From contig CM033712.1 in NCBI GenBank assembly GCA_019671005.1, positions 78,883,693 through 78,947,692 on the forward strand: a stretch of DNA of 64,000 nt, given 5' to 3'. Shown one piece after another: positions 24,331 through 35,840 of the stretch; position 1 is the first letter of the stretch; each line of letters begins with the position of its first letter. Source of the stretch: Hibiscus mutabilis (taxonomy: Eukaryota > Streptophyta > Magnoliopsida > Malvales > Malvaceae). The position numbers and the translations under genes are program-made. A model generated the notes under the pieces. That model was not told the origin of the DNA. It ran no database searches and saw only the letters and a list, made by a program, of their open reading frames with translations.

Positions 24331-24874
24331 ATAGAGAGGCAATACTATTAAATTGAGGTAGTGGTTGTGGCGTTGCCGCATATTTTTTTTCTAAAAAATA
24401 TTTATAATTTTAAATGTAGCTGTGTCAGACTTTTAAAACATAAGTGCTACCGTAATTTAATACTACGCCGTTTGTATTTTACTTACCTATGTTTGAGTTC
24501 CTTCTTTGTTTACCGTTTATTTAGGAAAACTGTGATGAATTATAATATTCAAGATAAGAAAGATACGCAAAAAATTCTACAAAGTTTCATAATTTGCAAT
24601 CCAATTACAAAATCATAAATGTTTTCTCGGTTTCTTGTTTGGATTTATATTTCATCAACAAAATTCAAAATTTTAACTCATTTATTGTTGCAATAAAGTG
24701 CAACGTCTAACCGTACTGGTAGCTTTAAGTTGAGATAGACAACTACTATATTTTAATGTCTGAACAACCGACATTTATTAGTTGGTTTAAATATGCACTC
24801 TGCTCTTTCTTGAAATTTATTTTTATTTAAAAAATTAATTTTCTTAATAAAATAGTAATAATGTATTCATATAA
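24331..24874. other. 3' flank of DUF538 gene
   Basis: AT-rich probable 3' UTR and intergenic DNA. No further feature is seen. Confidence 0.55.
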
Positions 24875-25424
24875 ATAGGGGTGTACATGTGGTTAATTCA
24901 GTTAATCGACCGAATTAAATTACCCAAAATTCATTAACTGAATTTTTTTCTTTTAGCCGTTAACTGAATCAAAATTTTTCGAAAATTTTTAACTGAACAA
25001 AAAAATGGTTAATTGGGTCGGTTTTCGAATTAACAGAAATTTGTTATAAAATTTTGGGTAAATTACAGAATTGATCATTAAATTATGCTAAAATGATCTT
25101 TTTAGTCACTAAACTTTCATTTTATGTTAATTTGATAAAAGTTTAATGACCATTTTATAATATATCAAAAACTTTAATGATCATTTTATAATTTTTAAAA
25201 GTTTAATGACTAAAAATAAATATATGTAATATATAAAATATTTAATATGTAATAATTTTGGTTAATTTTATTACTTAACCGGTTTCGAACCGAATTATCC
25301 GAAATTTGAAAAAAAAATTAACCGTTAACCGATTTTACTTAAAATTAATCGACCGATTAACTTTAACTTTTTTGATTTGGTCGATTAATTCGGTTAAAAC
25401 CGAATAATGCACACTCCTATATAC
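24875..25424. mobile_element. Foldback/MITE element with GGTTAATTCGGTTAA arms
   Basis: The left arm GGGGTGTACATGTGGTTAAT with AATCGACC is matched by the reverse complement of the right arm (GGAGTGTGCATTATTCGGTT with AATCGACC). Multiple CGGTTAA/TTAACCG blocks lie in inverted orientation. A second sequence (25040-25250) interrupts the interior. Non-coding. Confidence 0.65.
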
Positions 25425-27150
25425 TACCAATGTATTTTGATATACCGTTTTAGACATTATTTTTCAAACACTATATATATACTATAAAACAAATATACTT
25501 AAGTTTATTTTTGTACCCTATACTTTTTTGGTGCGTTGCAGTTAGCCCTCGATATACATAATTACTATTTTAGAGTTCTAATTCAATTATTCAATCAGTT
25601 CTCTCTTTTTAGAGTTTTTTTTAATCTAGCCATTCTTTTCTAAATCTTTACGGCCTATAATTTTGTTTTTTTCATGTCGACCATCAAATTTATTATTATT
25701 TTTTGTTTTTTTTAAATTTTCATGTTTTAATAAAAAAAATTGTCTTCGTGACACGTGTTTCCTCTATTATTGTGACATGTTTTTCTTTGATTTTTTTGGT
25801 TCGTTTCATCTATCCTTGTGGCATGATTTTCAGCCTACCTTAGCGATTAATTGGTGCTCATACAAATATTTTCACAATGCTAATATCTGATTATGGTTCT
25901 GTCGATGATTTTAGAAAGAAGAATCCCCACTCGGTTGATGGTTAGTTCTCGATATAATCAGACTTGGGTAGCAAAGCAATCTGCTTGATATGTTGGCTCG
26001 CTCACCACTCCTTTCGTCTCATTTGGATAGAGACAAAAATTCAAGAATGTTTATAAATTTTGATACGCTAATCTCGATGAAACTGTTACAATATTGTAAA
26101 AGAATTTTGGTGGACTTGTCATTTTTTTCTTTTTTTTGATCTATTGTATTGTCTTATTTTTTATAGTAATTAATAAAATTTAAATGCCATTGTTAAAAAA
26201 AATTTAAAATATAAATCTTAATTTTTAAAATAAATATGAATTTTAAATTTATTAATTAAGTTCTTTTTGATAAAAACAACTAATATTAAGAAAATAAAAT
26301 TAATTTACAAACCGATAAACATTGGTACCGGTTGAAATGCGTCGAAACACACAAAAACGCTCGAAATACATATAAAATTTGACCGAAATGGGACTTGTAC
26401 ATTTTGGTACCGATACAGGGGTATGGTACCGACTACCATGCCCCCGCTAACTTTTGTTCAATTTCACTGTTAATCGACATAAAATAATAAACATAAATGA
26501 TTAAAAAATTATTTTATCCTTTAAACTATTAAAAAATGTTTTACTCTTTTTATAGTTTCTAGGTTAAAAATTCACAGCGGAAAAAAAGTACAAAACTCTA
26601 TTACAAGATTAAATTAGGAGATCAACGAGATTAGTTCAAGTAGTAAGCAACTTAATAGGTTTTGTGAATGTAAACAATCCTGTGACTCGGTCATCAAAAT
26701 TAGATATGTGAAATGAATCGGTTCAGATTAGTCAGGCCAAAATTTTAAGAAACCGAGAGGCAAATAAAAAGGCAGGACTAAATTTTCAAATAGAAGAACC
26801 TTTTGGCGTACTTAAACCTTAAAAGAGTTTCACAACAACCACACCCTTATCATACCTAACCCCGCACACAAATTGTAGGAGAAAGTAATGCATCATCCTT
26901 GACAGAAAAGGCTAGGCAAGTGGTACGCACACTTACAAATAGATGATCTAGTATGCTCTACTTACTTCAACTTGCTTGTTAAGGTACCTTCAGTCCCTAA
27001 AAAATGCCTAAAATTGGTTATACAAGCAATCACCAGCACCGAATACGAATACATCAGGTGAAAACCACAACAGATTTGGCTTTACTTCGATTCTGACATA
27101 AAACGCCCCACGCTGGAGTATTGTTGACACCTCTCCTTCTGCAGTAGTTA
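25425..27150. other. Intergenic DNA and Agenet 3' flank
   Basis: AT-rich. A segment at 26315-26440 rich in GGTACCG motifs in both orientations looks like part of an inverted-repeat element. About 26800-27150 is less AT-rich and is probably 3' UTR of the minus-strand Agenet gene. Confidence 0.5.
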
Positions 27151-29021
27151 TTAGGACTTCAATGCCTGAGTAGAAACAAATCACAATCAACCAAAAATAA
27201 GTAAAAAAAGGGAAGAACTTGTATTTCCATAATTGGTGCATGGAATAAATCATAAATCAAAGCTCGAAAGAATTGGGTGTTCGATACGCAACGTTATGAG
27301 CACTACCAATGGCTAACTACGTTGAAAAGATGGAACAAGCTGCCATCATTTGACTAGAAAGCATGTAATTATTTGTTGATTCGTGTCTAATCGAGCATAA
27401 CCACTTTCAACCTCTCATGCATGCATTCAAGAATTTGTTAATTGCAGATGTTTAGACAAAACACCGGAATGTGAGTTTAGCAAGTCGAAAGTTTAAATAG
27501 TTGATAAAGATTCAGGAATAATGGCCTAGACCCATGCTTACACAGCAAACATATGTACAATTTTGCAAGTCTAGAGAAAGGTGGGCCGTGTTTTTAGTTT
27601 GCGAATGCAACACCAATCAAGAACAAATATCTAGAAAGATGATGAAGGGGGATAGAGTGTTATACCTTAGAAGGGGTAACCCATTTCCCATTAATCCAGT
27701 CTTGATGTATCCTTAACTCGGAATGTTTAAACTTCATTTCCTCCTCGGTAGCTTTGAAATAGACTTCATACTTGGTCTCGGGAAGAGATTTCAGAACCTT
27801 AGAAATCACACCCACCCACCAGCCATCATTGTAGAAAGCATCGACTTCATCAAGCTTTTGGAACGCATCAGCCATAACAATATCCGGGGGACAAGGCCTT
27901 ATCTGCAGGGCATCAAACTCCTCTTTCAAGAAATCAGTGTCATCGTCGGTTCTCAAGCCATCGTACTGAAGTAGGTACCTGTCCTTCCCCATGGCTTTAA
28001 CAACTGTTCCGGTAAACCAAGCACCTTCGAAACCATCTTCATCACTGGTCACCTCGACACGTTCCCCCTTGCGATACTTCGTTATCTTGCTGGACTCTAA
28101 TTTCCCACCACTTGTGGCTAAACCAGACTTTAACTTCTTTTTGCTTGCTGTATTATCATGCTCTAGCTTCTCCCGGGCAACAACTTTGTTATATTCCATC
28201 TTTACTTCAGTCACAGCTTCATCGGACTATATTTTTTTTTACATTCATTAGTCGTTAATTACGCATCCAGCAATCGTTACTCACAAAGTGCAAACAATCT
28301 AGAACAGCTAAGATAAGAAATTACAAACAATTTTGAGAAACAAATTCATATATTACTTCCAAGTTCATACATTATCTGCATTCAGCACGTGTTATACCAG
28401 TTTACAAACATTCTGAAATCTGAACTAGTTACAATTAACAAATCATAAATCCCATTTTTTGTATATATATTTTTGTTATTCCAATTCCAGCAATCAAACA
28501 AATAGATTCAAAAACCTAAAGAAATAAGAATTTACCTCTTTCAATGGCTTATCTTCCTCCATTGGTGGAACCCAAGCCCCTTTAATCCACTCTCTATGAA
28601 GCCTCAACTGGTCCTCGCCAAACTCCAGCTGCTCTTTGGACCTCTTGAAGTAAACATGAAACTTCCCATTCTCCAATTCCTTTGTAATTACGCCTTCCCA
28701 CCACCCATCATTGTGAAAAGCATCCACCTCTTCACTGAACTTGAACTTCCTGGACTTTTCTCGAGGGGCCGGAGGGCGTAAATCCACGGCGTCGATGGTC
28801 TCCCTCAAGGGTTTAGTGTTGGCCTCGTCGTCGAAAAGATGGGTGTACTCGACTACGAATTTGTTGTCGGGTTTCTTAGAAGGAGCACGCTTGATGATTA
28901 CGCCGGTGTACCATGAACCTCGGAACCCAGGGTCGTTAGAACTGATCTCAATTTGGGATCCCGGTTGTAGCTCCGGTGGGCCGTCTGTGGCCTGGGCTCC
29001 GGTGGGCTTTCGTTTCGGCAT
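27151..29021 (-). CDS. Agenet domain protein (DUF724-like)
   Basis: Three minus-strand exons: 29021-28536, 28226-27666 and 27165-27151. All introns are GT..AG in phase 0, giving 353 aa. It contains Agenet (Tudor-like) modules in tandem pairs. Repeat 1 has PGSQIEISSNDPGFRGSWYTG and EEVDAFHNDGWWEGVI; repeat 2 has KGERVEVTSDEDGFEGAWFTG and DEVDAFYNDGWWVGVI. Each is followed by a YFK and HxxWIxGxWxxP phrase typical of plant Agenet proteins. A Lys-rich linker joins the pairs. Such proteins are thought to read modified histones or bind RNA in the nucleus; no catalytic domain is present. The last exon contributes only four residues, so that splice choice is less certain. The start lies 124 bp from a MULE-type element that may affect its promoter. 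Confidence 0.9.
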
Positions 29022-29144
29022 TTCCCTTTTCTGGGAATCGAGGGAAAGGGGGGATTTTACGGTAGTTTGCGTTCTGTCAGCTGTTACAATTCAACCCAAG
29101 CCAACGACATGTCTTGTAATGGATTTGGAAAATAGTTTTATTTG

Positions 29145-29958
29145 GACTTAATTGCTAAAAGGTGCTTAATTTATACATTTTTTTTAGTTCGGTGCTTAAT
29201 TTTTTTTCCGAGTCATTTTAATGCTTAACGTTTCATTTTGTAACTTAAATTAGATTTTTTGTGACGAATGTTAAACTTTTTTATTAAACAATAAAAACAC
29301 GACACATGAAATATTCTTGTATTTTTTATTTTTTTTACTTTTTTAAAAATCAAAAAAAATTTAATTTTATAAAAAACCCTAAATCATTAATTTCTCTAGA
29401 ACCCAAATTCTAGATCCCTAAATTTCTTTCCTCCAACCACCGATTCAACGACCACTAGCTACCCTTGCCTTTGTCGGCCCCCATGACTGAAAGCCCCATT
29501 GTCTCACTGTCAAAAATCGACAAATGAATTATCGATTTCTCTATTGACGGACATCCAAAAATGAAAAACAAGATATCGATTGAGTTTTTAGCCGACGGTT
29601 AGAGGGTGAGGAATGTTGATTGTGAGGTACCCGATGCTTGAGTGGTGAATGGTGAACCGTCGACGTGTAGGGATGCCGGATGGTGAGGGAGATGTGCTTT
29701 GAGCGTTTGTTTGAAAGAAATTAAAACTTTGAGATTTTTTTTAAGAAGTATATAATTTTAAAGTAATTCAAAAATTAAATAAATAAAAAAGCATCCAATG
29801 TCATGTTATAATTGGTTAACGATAATTTTTTAATAACAGTTGACGGAAAATCTAATTTGAGTTACGAAATGAAACGTTAGACATTAAAGTGACCGAAAAA
29901 ACATTAGGCACCAAACTGAAAAAAAATATAGATTGAACACCTTTTTGATTATTAAGCC
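29145..29958. mobile_element. Non-autonomous Mutator-like TIR element
   Basis: The left end GACTTAATTGCTAAAAGGTG and the right end, in reverse complement (GGCTTAATAATCAAAAAGGTG), start inverted repeats of about 170 bp. The flanks TTTTATTTG (29136-29144) and TTTTATTTT (29959-29967) agree at 8 of 9 bases, the duplication length of Mutator elements. The interior is more GC-rich and may be captured sequence, but no protein is recognised. Confidence 0.75.
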
Positions 29959-29967
29959 TTTTATTTT

Positions 29968-30820
29968 GGTAAGGTCTAATTCTAGTTTTAGTCCCTACTA
30001 TGCTGAAACTTTGAATTTAATCTCATGATTCTTTCTTGAGCAGCAACCCTAGACTAGGGATAATTGAAGACTTGATAATAACGTTAGTTCTTTGCTTTTA
30101 TATTTCTTTACTTTACTTTAAGATAATTTAGATCTTTAGTTTGATAATGTTATTGGTAGGTCTGAATTGATAGTATTATGAGCTATTTATGTTAAAGTGA
30201 TAATGTGAAATTTTTAACTATCATTTATCACACAATTAAGATTAAATGAAAATCCAATTAGTCGGTGTCTCTTCAACTACAATAGTTAATACTATCAAAT
30301 TGAATATGCTAATAACATTATAAAGATAGATAAATCAGATTATGTCATAATAAAGGGATAAAATTTCAAAATTCAGTATAATGGAGGTACTAAAACGAGA
30401 GATAGACCTTTAAAGATTTTTTTAAAGTTTATCCAATGTATTAAAAATGATGGTATGACCCCTTTTTCCTATTGAATTCTTACAACAAGAATCAATGGCC
30501 AACATTGGCATAGATAGAACATGCTATAAATTGGTCGGCCAAGGGAAGCAAAAATGATACTGCCTTTGATAAACAAAATTGTTGAACAGTAAGTATATAG
30601 TTTAATAAATATATTCAAGTCATTTGCTATTTCAATGCCAATCAACTTCGAGGAATGATCGGAAAAATAACATGCAATGTGCTACACTAGTTTGTAATAG
30701 AAACCGGTATGTTTAATGGTTTCAAAATCGGTTATCAGACTCGATATCAGACTCTTACCCTAAACTTGTTGTGGTTGTACAGTGACAAGGCTCTCCATCT
30801 TCCGGTTAACGGGTGTTGAA
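29968..30820. other. AT-rich intergenic DNA and invertase 3' flank
   Basis: No gene. The final 150 bp probably includes the invertase 3' UTR. Confidence 0.5.
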
Positions 30821-33800
30821 TTACACGAGTATCTGAGATTTAGCAGCACCACGAGAACATCTTATCCGTCCGCTTTTGCTAAGTGCACAAACGCAGATCT
30901 CGAGAATCTCGAAGTCTTCCTCCCAGAATAACAAGGAAGCCATCTCTGGGTTCTTCACCATCATTTTAGATGTCAGGAAACCGGCAATGGTCCATGTCTG
31001 GTAAAGTCGAGATTGCTTTCCGATAAACTTCCCACTTCGGGTGTCATAATATTCGGGCCAATGGTCTCTTGAAAGCCTCTTCTCTGCCAATGCAATGGCC
31101 TTGTGGGCTAGCTCTAATCTGCTCATCTTGATGCATGCCAAAGTGAACTGAAAGAGTAATATAATATAACCAGTTTGAAATAATTCAAGGTATTCAAGCA
31201 AGCATCACAGAACAAAGTTGGTTATTTAGAACACAAAAGAGTCCGTTCTTGATAAAGGGTATTCCAAGCTACAAGAAAATTCAACTTTACCTGCCAGAGA
31301 AGTGTTGGCCAAGATCCACCATTATGATATGACCAAGGGCTGCACAAGTTCATTAAGCATACTAGTGTCAGTAGATAATATTTAGAAGTTATATGCGTAT
31401 GTATATATATAGAGAGAGGGAGACAGCGCAGAGTCTTCGTGATAAAAGGAAAGGCACTCACGTATTCTTTGGGTCACATCCAGTAATTATGCCACTCTTC
31501 GTTCTCTATTGCAGGATAGCATATCTTGAGAGGCATATTCCCCACAATGTCATTCCATTTGTATTCGATTAAGTTGAGAATAGCTTCATTCTGTTTCGGA
31601 GTGCCCAGTGATGAAACAATGGACCAGAGATTCCCAAGTGTGAAGAACCTAAAATCCATGTGAGCTGGCTGTAGATTGCCGATTAGATATCCACCTTCTT
31701 CAGGTATCCAATCCATAAGCCAGGAAGGAATTTGCTCCGGATAAATATTGAATTTGTTGGTAGCATCCATGGAGTACTCTTCTGTTTTATAACGGTATAT
31801 CTCATTGATCTTCTTCATGTCAACCCAATAGTATTCTCTGATGTGGAATGATAGCGCATTCAGTCTATTGTTTATAGCTCTCACCAGATTAATGGAACCT
31901 TCATTTGTGAGCATCTCACGAGAAGAGCGTAGAGCAGCATAAAACAAAGCCTGTAGATCAAGTATGTGACAATTAGGACAAGAATTTCAACATAGAAAGG
32001 GTCAGATACCATGTGCAAGAAAAAACAAATAACAATTATGGTCTAAAAAACAATATAGGATCCTTTTTCTGATGCGAAAGAGATAAAATGGCAACCCAAG
32101 TCCAATATAATTAACAAGAGCAATGTAAAGCAACTTTTTTCTTGGTTTTTTGTTGGGAAATATAAGGCTTCTAACAATGAACTCACTTGAATCTCAAGGG
32201 GATGACCATGAATACCCATCCTTCTGTCTATCATACATGATCCATCCGTGACTAATAGAGAAGGAAACATATCAAATCCATCAGCTAAACACAAGTTGAG
32301 GATCAGTTTCATTCCTGTTTGGACATCCACTCTCTCTTGCAATGAATAATCACCGGTGATCTTCCCATATGCCCTCAACAAAATAATCCACCACAATCCT
32401 ACCAAAAAGTCAATTCAATAAATCAAGTCACTTTATCAATTCAAAAAGGAAGAAACGAAAATCACATTAGAAGTAAAAAATCATTATGACTACTAAAGTT
32501 GAAAAGTTCAACACCCTCATATTAACTAGCAAATCGTCGTAGTAATTGGTCTACAAAGTTCCACTATACTAACCAGAGTCCACCGGGGCAACACGACCAA
32601 TAGCCGCTTCTCCAAAATCTGGATCTAGCACTTCCTCAAACTTATTGTCATCAATCGGTACAGTTCTAACCTTAAAACTTGCTGGCATCAAACCCTGTCC
32701 AGGACTATAGCAGTCGACAGTTTTCTCCCAACTCTAGATCAAATGAAAAAATAGTTGTTAAAGCTTCAAAGGTATAATTTTGCAAAGTGAAAAGGAAATG
32801 CTCAGCCTACATAGTAAATAAAACCCATATCCACCTCCGGATCGAGTGTTGATGTGTCTGAAACTACCAGCATAAAGAAAAGAGTCATGAAATTGATTGC
32901 ATTAAGCAATAAACGCCCAAAGTTTTATAATGATTAAAAGCAACCTGAAAGCACAGTATAACAACTTCATGTTAAATATCCTAAGATGAATTATTCCTAT
33001 CATTTAGTCTTTTATAACATTTTAATATGTAAGTTTGCCATAAAGATAATCAATGACCAAAATATGATACTAACATTGATGATAATGTAATTAGGCAAAC
33101 TGAATCTTAAATAATACACAAATGTATATCGAACAATCGACTTTACAATAAATTATTAGTCAAACCAAAAAAGGAAATAATGGTGCTACAAAGCTATCCA
33201 ATAAGGTATATGTAAGTGAATAATGTATACCTGCAACTGCAAGGTGTGGAGGAGAAAATTCTTGACAATCTCTCCTTCACCTTTAAGCAAGAAGGCCAAA
33301 GCCGAAGGCACGAAATCACGAAGGAACACCTGATCGTAATTCAAAGGCTGCTTATCACCTGGATCATTTGCAGCCACTGTACCAACAGGGTATCCACAGT
33401 ACTTCACGACTGCATCTCTCAACAAATTCCAGGCCTCCTTTTCGATGTCGCTATCGATTGAAACTCCACCTTTCCCTTCCCCCAAACCCTTCCCAGTGTT
33501 CTTCACGTTGTTTCCATCTTCATCTAGTGGAGTTTCTTCTCCTGCAAGGTTCTTGGGCTTCACAGAGATGATGTTCTGTATGTAAATTCTCTCGAAACGA
33601 TTGCCGTTTTTGCCGGTTTCAACCGACGTTGAGAGATGTCTTGCCTTTGATGCTACCGTGGCATAAACAGATAAACCGTAAGGAATTGAAACCGGTCTGG
33701 GTTGGGCAAAAACGGAACTTGTGACGGAATTCGACTTCTGGGCATTGTTGAAAAGGCGTCGAAATCCTAAGAACCGAAAAGGGTAGGCGTGGAATTGAGA

Positions 33801-33989
33801 GTTTTCATCGGAATTCAATCGAAAAGCTTTGCCCTTGCAGAAAAGCTCGTGCTCAAGGGGATTAAACGAATGTCTAGAGCCCAGAAACAATGCGTTTCTC
33901 GGGTCCAGGACTCTTGAAGGAAGCTTCCCGGTGGAATTGCGGATGAAATTCATGGCGTTCGTATTCAATTTCACTTTATTTCGATTCAA
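30821..33989 (-). CDS. Alkaline/neutral invertase, organelle type, frameshifted
   Basis: Six minus-strand exons: 33989 (or ATG 33953)-33231, 32733-32574, 32398-32187, 31950-31462, 31339-31291 and 31147-30821. Splice phases agree. It hydrolyses sucrose to glucose and fructose (GH100). Landmarks are DYDQ-type NYDQVFLRDFVPSALAFL, SWEKTVDCYSPGQGLMPASF, LADGFDMFPSLLVTDGSCM, GIHGHPLEIQ, SFHIREYYWVDMKKINEIYR, GNLQPAHMDFRFFTLGNLW, PWSYHNGGSWPTLLWQ and WPEYYDTRSGKFIGKQSRLYQTWTIAG (written in parts). Length, about 650 aa, fits the family. The long Arg/Ser-rich N terminus looks like a mitochondrial or plastid presequence. One defect: exon 4 lacks 2 nt near 31483 after EEW, shifting the frame into TGA. 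This is either a real null allele or a base-calling error. The 5' end is fused to AP-3 mu-derived DNA. Confidence 0.9.
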
Positions 33990-34125
33990 TTACAATCGGA
34001 ATGAAATTGAATTGAAGAAATTGAAGAAAGGGAGAGACAAAGGAAGAAGCTTTGAATTGAAAAGACGAAGATTTAACCAGAATCTGATGGAAGAAATCCG
34101 CGCTGCAACATATTTTTCACCCTTT
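33962..34125 (-). pseudogene. AP-3 mu exon 1 and intron 1 remnant
   Basis: The stretch aligns with 40000-40135. It includes a minus-strand ATGTTGCAG start followed by FLPSDSG (compare FLLSDSG at 40129-40095) and then intron-like text with GGAAGAAGCTTT. The donor GT is changed (GG|TTAAAT). It lies directly upstream of the invertase, and the extra N-terminal residues from ATG 33989 to 33953 fall inside this borrowed DNA. Confidence 0.75.
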
Positions 34126-34348
34126 CTTTCCAACAATTCAGGATTTTCAAATTGTATTTCTCTTCTTTTTTTGAAGATATTATTATTAGAGTATTATTAA
34201 TTTATTTAGCTGTTTTCCATCGTTGGATTACCACAGCAAGCTTAAGTTGAGAAACTGCCACGTGTGTATCACAGTTTCATACATCACACATTTGATCCGA
34301 CCCAAACTCTATCCTTCTGCCACCGCCACCCATGCGAGCTATCGGAAA
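34126..34348. promoter_or_regulatory. Intergenic head-to-head promoter region
   Basis: About 220 bp separates the AP-3 mu remnant (minus) from the PsbP-like start (plus). It contains a G-box-like CCACGTGTG at about 34259. It probably served as a bidirectional promoter; TATA positions are not clear. Confidence 0.4.
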
Positions 34349-35464
34349 ATGGCTGCCATACTTGACTCGTTCTTGCCCCCGAGTCGACCCACCCTTCCAA
34401 CTCGCTTCTCCTCCCAATTCCCTTCTTGTGCTTCTTGTCTTTCCACTCGCAGAAACCAATCGGTAACCCATTTTTACTTTCCCATAATTTTCATTCATGT
34501 TTCTCTCATTTTGTTTGTCAATTTACAGCAGTAGCAGGAGCGGACACAAAATTATATATTAGAGACAGACTTATAAACTTTTAAGAAGGCTTTAATTGAA
34601 AAAATATAATTTTTTTAAAATTATATAAGAATTTTAAATTTTTAGGCGGTCACAGTCACTCCGTCCATCCATGCTAAGTAGCGGTAATTATGATTCCATG
34701 CATTTGTTTATGTTCATTGAATGCTTATGTTTTTTCCCTATTATATAATCAGATCAAAGCTTGTTCAATCCCAAGGAGAAGTGCAATGGCATTGATTTTA
34801 TCAACATGCATATTCTCAGAAACAGGTTTACATGATAAAATTGCATTTGCTGAACAATCTGTTGGGTTCCGAGAGTACATTGATACATTTGATGGCTATT
34901 CATTGAAGTACCCTCAGAACTGGATTCAAGTTCGAGGTGCTGGAGCTGATATATTCTTCAGGGACCCTTATGTTCTCGATGAAAATCTCTCGGTGGAGAT
35001 TTCATCTCCTTCATCTTCCAGGTACAAGACTGTTGAAGATTTGGGTCCTCCGGAAGAAGCTGGAAAGAAGGTACTTAAGCAGTACTTGACAGAGTTCATG
35101 TCGACACGGCTCGGTGTTAGGCGTGAATCGAATATACTTTCCACTTCCTCGAGAGTGGCTGATGATGGAAAGCTATATTATCAAGTTGAGGTGAGTTTGT
35201 CGTTTTTCTCGAAGTATTCATATCGGACATTCTTATCGTTATCGATGTCTGGTTATATGTGTGGGATTGTGTTTTTTGCTTAGGTGAACATAAAGTCGTA
35301 TGCCTAGATTGGAATGGGATCGGCGGTACCTTTCTGTTCTCGGAGTTGAAAACAACAGATTATATGAGTTGAGATTACAAACACCTGAAAGTGTATTTGT
35401 GGAAGAAGAAAATGATCTGCGGCAAGTTATGGATTCTTTCAGAGTCAACAAGGTGGCTGCCTAA
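34349..35464 (+). CDS. PsbP-domain thylakoid protein (PPD2-like), 3' damaged
   Basis: Exons: 34349-34462, 34753-35190 and from 35284. The N terminus (MAAILDSFLPPSRPTLPTRF) is Ser/Pro/Arg-rich, like a plastid transit peptide. A second hydrophobic stretch with an Arg-Arg before it (RRSAMALILSTCIF) suggests a thylakoid lumen signal. The PsbP fold is visible as FREYIDTFDGYSLKYPQNW, GADIFFRDPYVLDENLSVEI, GPPEEAGKKVLKQYL and DGKLYYQVE. It is an extrinsic lumen protein related to PsbP of photosystem II and resembles Arabidopsis PPD2. Exon 3 has lost 41 nt relative to the copy at 37461-37683. The protein would stop at TAG 35305-35307 after about 191 residues, missing about 50 C-terminal ones (LSVLGVENNRLYELRLQTP region, out of frame here). 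Confidence 0.8.
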
Positions 35465-35808
35465 TCAGTTTTAAACTTGAGACTTGCCCCCTCCCATTTG
35501 GTTTCTTTTCACGGGCTGGGGTTTTTTTGTATACTACTTTTTGTTTCAATGAAGTATACTTATTTCAACTTTGGGTTATAATTCAATATCATTAGCTCCA
35601 ATTTTCTTGAACTGATCCTCCAGGCATCAAATTACCGACAAACGAATTCCTCAACAACTCATCTCGAAACAAACATTTACATTATGACCTCACTTCGAAT
35701 TCCCCTGATCGCGTCACAGCTCGAAAACCTTTGTACAGACGAGCTGGTGCAGTCTTTAGATCTAATTTATCTATTTGCAAGCCAGAGAGGGCAACGCTCG
35801 TAATCTTA
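35240..35808. repeat. Direct duplication, copy A (PsbP exon 3 to AP-3 mu tail)
   Basis: Closely matches 37402-38061. It holds the end of PsbP intron 2, damaged exon 3, the 3' UTR and, in reverse, the last roughly 40 codons of AP-3 mu (ALSGLQ-type text, ending EFEVRS). Compared with copy B it lacks 41 nt in exon 3 and about 39 nt in the intergenic part. Confidence 0.9.
35660..35808 (-). pseudogene. AP-3 mu C-terminal fragment, copy A
   Basis: The minus strand encodes LDLKTAPARLYKGFRAV followed by SGEFEVRS and a stop, identical in type to the end of AP-3 mu at 37934-38060. The rest of the gene is absent here; homology ends near 35808, just before the Cactin block. Confidence 0.85.
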
Positions 35809-35840
35809 ACCTTACTTAAAAGACCTAAAAATCTTGGAAA

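Noticed and set aside
24361..24618. 85-codon frame after the DUF538 gene
   Set aside because: It lies in the probable 3' UTR and AT-rich DNA, has biased composition and no motif.
32820..32870. Possible extra invertase exon (SDTSTLDPEVDMGFIY)
   Set aside because: Exon 1 (QLQ) and the SWEKTVD exon join directly in phase 0 as in the family; this text lies in the intron between them.
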